Both the position numbers and the translations under genes were made by a program. From assembly GCA_031841125.1 (NCBI GenBank), contig CM063106.1:45931806-45995805 (forward strand): a stretch of 64,000 nucleotides of DNA. Reading direction: 5' to 3'. The notes under the pieces are model-generated. The model saw nothing but the letters and a program-made list of their open reading frames with translations. It made no database searches and had not been told where the DNA came from. The DNA is from Acanthococcus lagerstroemiae. Lineage: Eukaryota; Arthropoda; Insecta; Hemiptera; Eriococcidae. Below, one piece after another: positions 59,706 to 64,000 of the stretch (within the stretch, counting starts at the first letter, position 1; every line of letters starts with the position of its first letter).

Positions 59706-59999
59706 AATGAAATATTGCCTGTTTTCTGTATGCTTGTAAATGTAGAAGATTACATGTTCAAACCACCCACGAAGAGGGGCAAAACTATAGGAATTTTTCA
59801 ATTCTTTTAAAACTGTCTCATTTATATTACAATCCATATTACAGTAATGTCGTTAAAGGGAAAATGTTGAAGTATGCAACAAGTATAATTCTGGTGATTT
59901 TTTTTTTTTTTTTTTAAGGGAAAAAGTCCAAGATTTGTGGCTTGCCGTGGGAGTTGAAAAGTAGGGTGCACTTGTACTCTCAAAATATTCTCTTATTCA

Positions 60000-60405
60000 A
60001 GCTGTCTACAGGTTTGGAAAATTTGGAAAGTTTGGAAAAAGTCAGGAATTTGAAAAGTAGGTCAGGAAGTTTGTAAATAGTCAGGAAATTCAACAATATT
60101 TTTAAAAAGTTTGGAATTTTTCATCTCATTGGTAAAGTTTTACAGAATGAAACACTTGAAAAAATATAATTCATAACTTAGTTCATCGCTTTGTTTGTTT
60201 ATGTATATCTGTGAACACCTTCCTAATGCTTTCACCCAAAAGTCAACTTCAAATTTCAGTTCATTTTAACCAGAGCGTCTAGTAGTATAAAAATAAATAT
60301 ATGCTGTCTATACTGTAAAGATTATTTAAAGAAGAGAAAAAAAAAAGTTTAGAAAAAGTCAGGAATTTATATTTTTCCATTCTTGTAGACACCTTGTTAT
60401 TCCAG
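60000..60405. mobile_element. hAT-like MITE with GTCTAC ends
   Basis: Ends CAAGCTGTCTAC and GTAGACACCTTG. Subterminal GGAAAAAGTCAGGAATTT words resemble those of the element at 54053. The flanks share TTATT. Confidence 0.7.
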
Positions 60406-60645
60406 GTATCCCCCTATTGGAAAATCAGGTGCAGAACTTAAGTTCCACAATATAAGTTCTGGTTTATCTGAAAATTAATCAAAAAGGGGTCGGGGAGGGG
60501 GTCAAAGGGTGGAGCCCCTTGTGAGGCACGAAGCGTCGAGTTTGCCCCCTTCCACTTCCTTTTTATATCCTTCATGATAGTCATGAAAAAATGTAATGAA
60601 AAGTCATGATATTTTTTCCCTCAAATCCAGTAGACACCTTGTTAT

Positions 60646-61160
60646 AATGTTGTTCTTCTTTCCATTAATTCTAATATTTCATTTTACATCCACAGTTTTC
60701 TCCTGTCTATTATTTGAGTACGTATTTTCTTCCTTGGTGCCAGAGTTATTACTTTTTTAGTGCTATCCACTCCCCTTCAACATAATTTCCTTCTGTTGAT
60801 TTACAAAATTCTTTCGTTACTTCTTTTTGATATTCTTCTTGTTTCTTGATCTCCAGTTACGCCAAGTTCCATTTTGTTTTTACTTTCTCCTTATCCATCC
60901 TTTTAAATTTAAACCTACATTTTACGACCTCTAAATCGTGGTTACTACCTATTTTCGCTCTAGGGTATGTCTTGCAATTCAATATTTGATTTTTATATCT
61001 TCCTCTATTCATAATATCATAATCTGTTTGATATCTTCTTCCATCTCTTGAACTTTCCCAAATGTATTTTCTTCTATCATGATTTTCAAAGAGAGCATTT
61101 CCAATAACTTATTTATATTCTTCACAAAATTCTATGAGCCTCAATACTCTTTTATTTCAC
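60646..61160 (-). pseudogene. LINE remnant, endonuclease domain end
   Basis: Minus-strand frames read RRKYIWESSRDGRRYQTDYD, then AKIGSNHDLEVVKCRFKFKR. The expected IDY and GSDH motifs of an APE-type endonuclease appear as TDY and GSNH, so it is decayed. Confidence 0.75.
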
Positions 61161-63370
61161 TCTCCTAAACTATGCTCTCTGCATACCCTTTCTTCTTTCC
61201 TGTAGCACACGTAGAGGAAGTTGGGTAATAAGGTACGTGTTCCCTGGAAAATCCTTGCGTAAACTCCGACCTCGTGGTGCACGGTTTACATATATTATTC
61301 AAAAAAACTGAAAATTTGGTGACAGTACTTTCAGGTACAATTTTCGCATAGCTTTGTTGGTGGTAGGGGAAGAGGACTCGAATGATTTCACGCCGCATTT
61401 AGATGTTCTCTTTGGAAGCGTAGAGGTGAACCGGAGAAAGGACGGAGCGGAAAAATTAATTCTATATTGACATTACATAATATAAATAATATACGAATCC
61501 TTGCGCGTGCCTCATTCAGAGTTTCCTGGTCCAAGCGGACTCCGTTAAATTAGGCTCGGTATGCCGGCGTCGAAAACCGTACATTCTGTTGTATAAAACA
61601 TCTGGCCAAACTTTTTTTTCTTTCCTTTTTCTGGTACAGTATAGTGCGAGTAGTTCTTATTATATCTTCTGTTTTCTGCTTTGTACCGCCGTAATAGGTA
61701 CACGGCTGGCTCAACATTCACAAGTACACACAGGAAATAGGAGGGTGCAGAACCGGATATAGTGTGTGGAAAGTGAAGTCCCTGCGTGCTATATTGAACT
61801 CGAGGTGTGTAAATGCGTATAGTATACGTTCAAAGAGGTTCTATTCCGGAAGGAAGAACCCTCTCATAGGATAAGACCTTTAAGTACATAGTTGCAATTG
61901 AGTGAATATACACAGTATACTCTCTCGTATAGCGAAAATTTAATGTCGTAAGTCTGCGACGTCCGGAGGGACGAGATGAAAATTACGCTGTTCGAAAAAA
62001 AGCGAGGGCTTCTCGAGTGTATTTTCGGAATCGACGTCGAATGGCGATGCCTTCGGCGGCGACAGCTGAATGATGAGTCGTGGCACGTACTACGCACCCA
62101 CGGTGTGGAATAGAAGAAATTTTGGATTTTACAGAAAAAATAGGTCTACGTTTTCGAGTAACCCTACCGGCGTAAGGGTCGGGTACTTTCTAACGTTAGC
62201 CCCGTACGCGACATGTGCTCGCACAAGCTGCGTCTTCTCATTATATTGGTATCGTATACGTGTTACAATCATCCGCTGTTTACGTGAAATTGTGGAAAAG
62301 GGTTCGAATGTAAATCAAAAGGCTTGGGTAAAAGGTCGAAGGCATATGGTGACTATTATTCGAACGAAGAGGTCGATTACCTGTGCTCAGTACTGATTGG
62401 TAAATGCGAGTAGTTTTCGGAGGGTTTCATTGTAAACGTGGTAAAGGGTTGAATGGATAACCGGTCTGATGATAGTAAACGGCGCCTGAAAATTGGGACA
62501 GGGACTATAATAGCGAGCGGGTGTTGGTCGGTAAGAATTGATTTATTGAAATTGACGAACGTGTGCGAGTATGCACCGGGTACCGGTGCCCAGGAGGATT
62601 TGGTAAGCAGAGCTGCGTCGTTGTGAATCGAAAAACATAAGGACTTGCTTTCCAAAGTTGAACAATGTAGGATAGATTGCAAGCAGACACAGAACTCACT
62701 TGGTTTTGTTTCAGAAAAATATTACTTCGAAGAGGCTTTTTTCGAATGACAGAATATGAAAATTATGTGAAGTTCAAGTTAATAAAGTTGAAAAAGTAAA
62801 CGGTGATTTCATGGTCGCTAATTTTGAGTGTTACATTCATTTGTTAGCATTTTATATGCTCACACTCCACTACTGGGTATACTTGAGCAAAACCGTAACC
62901 CTAATGCTCCCCGACACGAATTCAGTGATTGACATTAATTTGCAATCTGCAGCCGTGTTGTTGCTGCTCGACTGCAGTATGCAGCCATGTTGTTGATGGA
63001 AATTTCCATGACCTCCCCTCCCCACACACAAAGCCAGCCTGTACGATTTAGCTCTTCACTTTCTTTCAGCCATGTGCCCATTGATCTTGATCTTTGCTGC
63101 GCTCTGCGCGACTACCATCTGCAGCCGTGTTGTTAATAGAAATTTCCATGGAAATTTTTTCTATTTTTTATTAGGGCACGAAAGCATATAAAATATCATT
63201 TTTGGTTAGTTGACTGACTGATTAACCGATTGACCCGATTGACCCGACTGACTGACTGACATGACTTTTCAGTGAACTGAACTGAATGGCGTTCACTTCC
63301 CCATCCCGCACAACCTTGCGTCAAGCCTCCACCTACGTCACCTTATTCTAAATACCTGAGCGACCAATAG
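61161..63370. other. Non-coding stretch with short local repeats at 62945-63155
   Basis: Relatively rich in CG dinucleotides at 61400-62700, but no exon could be supported. CTGCAGCCGTGTTGTT occurs at about 62947 and 63120, with a variant near 62980; GAAATTTCCATG follows two of them. A GACTGACTGAC run lies near 63210-63260. Confidence 0.3.
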
Positions 63371-63379
63371 TGAAAACGC

Positions 63380-63930
63380 ACTGCGGGTTGCCTGCCTAAA
63401 AATCAGAAAAATTGCAGGGGCAGATCAGCTACTTTCAAGGATATAATTTGTTCTAACATAAAAGATCACCTAGTTTTAAGACAAAACCGACATAATAAGA
63501 CATAAAAAGACATATTATAGTGACATAATTAGGTACCCATAATCTCCAAGATCTCAAGTCGCAATGAGGAAGAGGGTCGTTGTCGAGGAATAAGGGGGTT
63601 GTTGTGGGGAGGGCTCTCTATACACTAAACAGTAAAAGCCACCTCCTCCTTCTCCTCCTTCTCCTCCGTGGGGATAAACTCCTGGTGATCTCCCCTGTAC
63701 CTTGATCTCACGTTTCATCAGTGGTACCTTACCCCAGGGGAGGCTTCCTCGGTGGAGGTGGGCGCTTCTGGAGAGGGAGGATGGCCACGAAATATATAGA
63801 GCGCCACCACCGCTACCACCGCCTCCGTGAGGAAAAAAACCCACTGTGGGTTGCCTACCTAAAAATCAGAAAAATTGCAGGGGCGGATCAGCTACTTTCG
63901 AGGACATAATCTGTTCTAACATAAAATAAA
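63380..63930. repeat. Direct repeat pair, ~85 bp, 465 bp apart
   Basis: 63380-63466 and 63845-63929 share GGGTTGCCT.CCTAAAAATC, AGAAAAATTGCAGGGGC.GATC and TGTTCTAACATAAAA with few differences. The DNA between is rich in GGTGG/CCACC. They could be the ends of a small LTR-like element or a segmental duplication. Confidence 0.72.
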
Positions 63931-64000
63931 GAAGCGTTCCCGCCAAATTCGGATAACGAATTCGATATCAGAGTCCAAAATTAAGTTGGAATACGTGATC

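Larger units (their letters stand above)
57357..60640. mobile_element. Large insertion with GTCATGA subterminal repeats, containing nested elements
   Basis: The left edge is CAGGGTTCTAATGGCCTG and the right edge CAGTAGACACC. GTCATGA/TCATGAT words crowd both edges. Host flanks TTGTTTATA and TTGTTATA look like a duplication with an indel. Inside lie the inverted pair 58101-59258, which encloses 58542-59019, the inverted-repeat element 59443-59705 and the MITE at about 60000-60405. The interior frames show no recognisable transposase. Confidence 0.6.

Noticed and set aside
1..64000. Histone genes or histone-type 3' stem-loops near the SLBP genes
   Set aside because: I looked for a GGCTCTTTTCAGAGCC-like stem-loop and for histone peptides and saw none.
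1..64000. CRISPR arrays, operons, prokaryotic mobile elements
   Set aside because: The window is clearly eukaryotic: spliced genes, MITEs and LINEs; no regularly spaced short repeats with unique spacers.

Overview
This is an AT-rich eukaryotic nuclear window, most likely from an insect. The genes have spliceosomal introns with GT..AG borders. The repeat load is typical of arthropods: hAT and Tc1/mariner-type MITEs, RTE- and jockey-like LINE remnants, a copia fragment and long foldback elements. I cannot fix the order from sequence alone. No bacterial-style operon, CRISPR array, rRNA or convincing tRNA is visible. Most single open frames are not genes; the real genes were found by joining exons on splice sites and codon phase.

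Five genes can be reconstructed and a sixth is suspected. From left to right: (1) a phosphatidylethanolamine-binding protein (PEBP) on the minus strand, 10756-9247, six exons, 194 aa. (2) A long stem-loop-binding protein (SLBP, histone mRNA 3'-end factor) on the plus strand, 14148-19025, four coding exons, about 459 aa once two apparent +1 frameshifts in A-runs are discounted, with a spliced 5' UTR and perhaps a distal 3' UTR exon at 24158. (3) An F-box/leucine-rich-repeat protein on the minus strand, 38377-26722, six exons, 727 aa, with very large introns full of transposons. (4) A second, short SLBP paralogue on the plus strand, 40384-41378, three coding exons, 147 aa, head-to-head with the F-box gene. 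(5) A PAAT/C10orf88-like protein on the minus strand, 46493-44596, four exons, 270 aa. (6) A probable first coding exon of an unidentified plus-strand gene at 47390, divergent from gene 5.

The space between and inside the genes is dominated by repeats. Several are mapped here to the base through target-site duplications: hAT MITEs at 1501, 12360, 27839, 31349 and 41604, and a TA-flanked MITE at 5573. Other notable repeats are a 1.7-kb foldback element at about 27.59-29.28 kb with a hAT MITE nested inside it, an inverted pair of short satellite-like arrays at 42.9-43.95 kb, a composite insertion splitting an old LINE at 57.36-60.64 kb, and hAT transposase, copia and LINE relics. The right-hand 16 kb (48-64 kb) holds no gene I can support.

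Functionally, the outstanding feature is two divergent SLBP genes about 21 kb apart. Both keep the RNA-binding core but have lost the usual Asn of the TPNK motif. The other genes (lipid-binding regulator, ubiquitin-ligase substrate receptor, PAAT-like) have no evident pathway link to SLBP or to each other.
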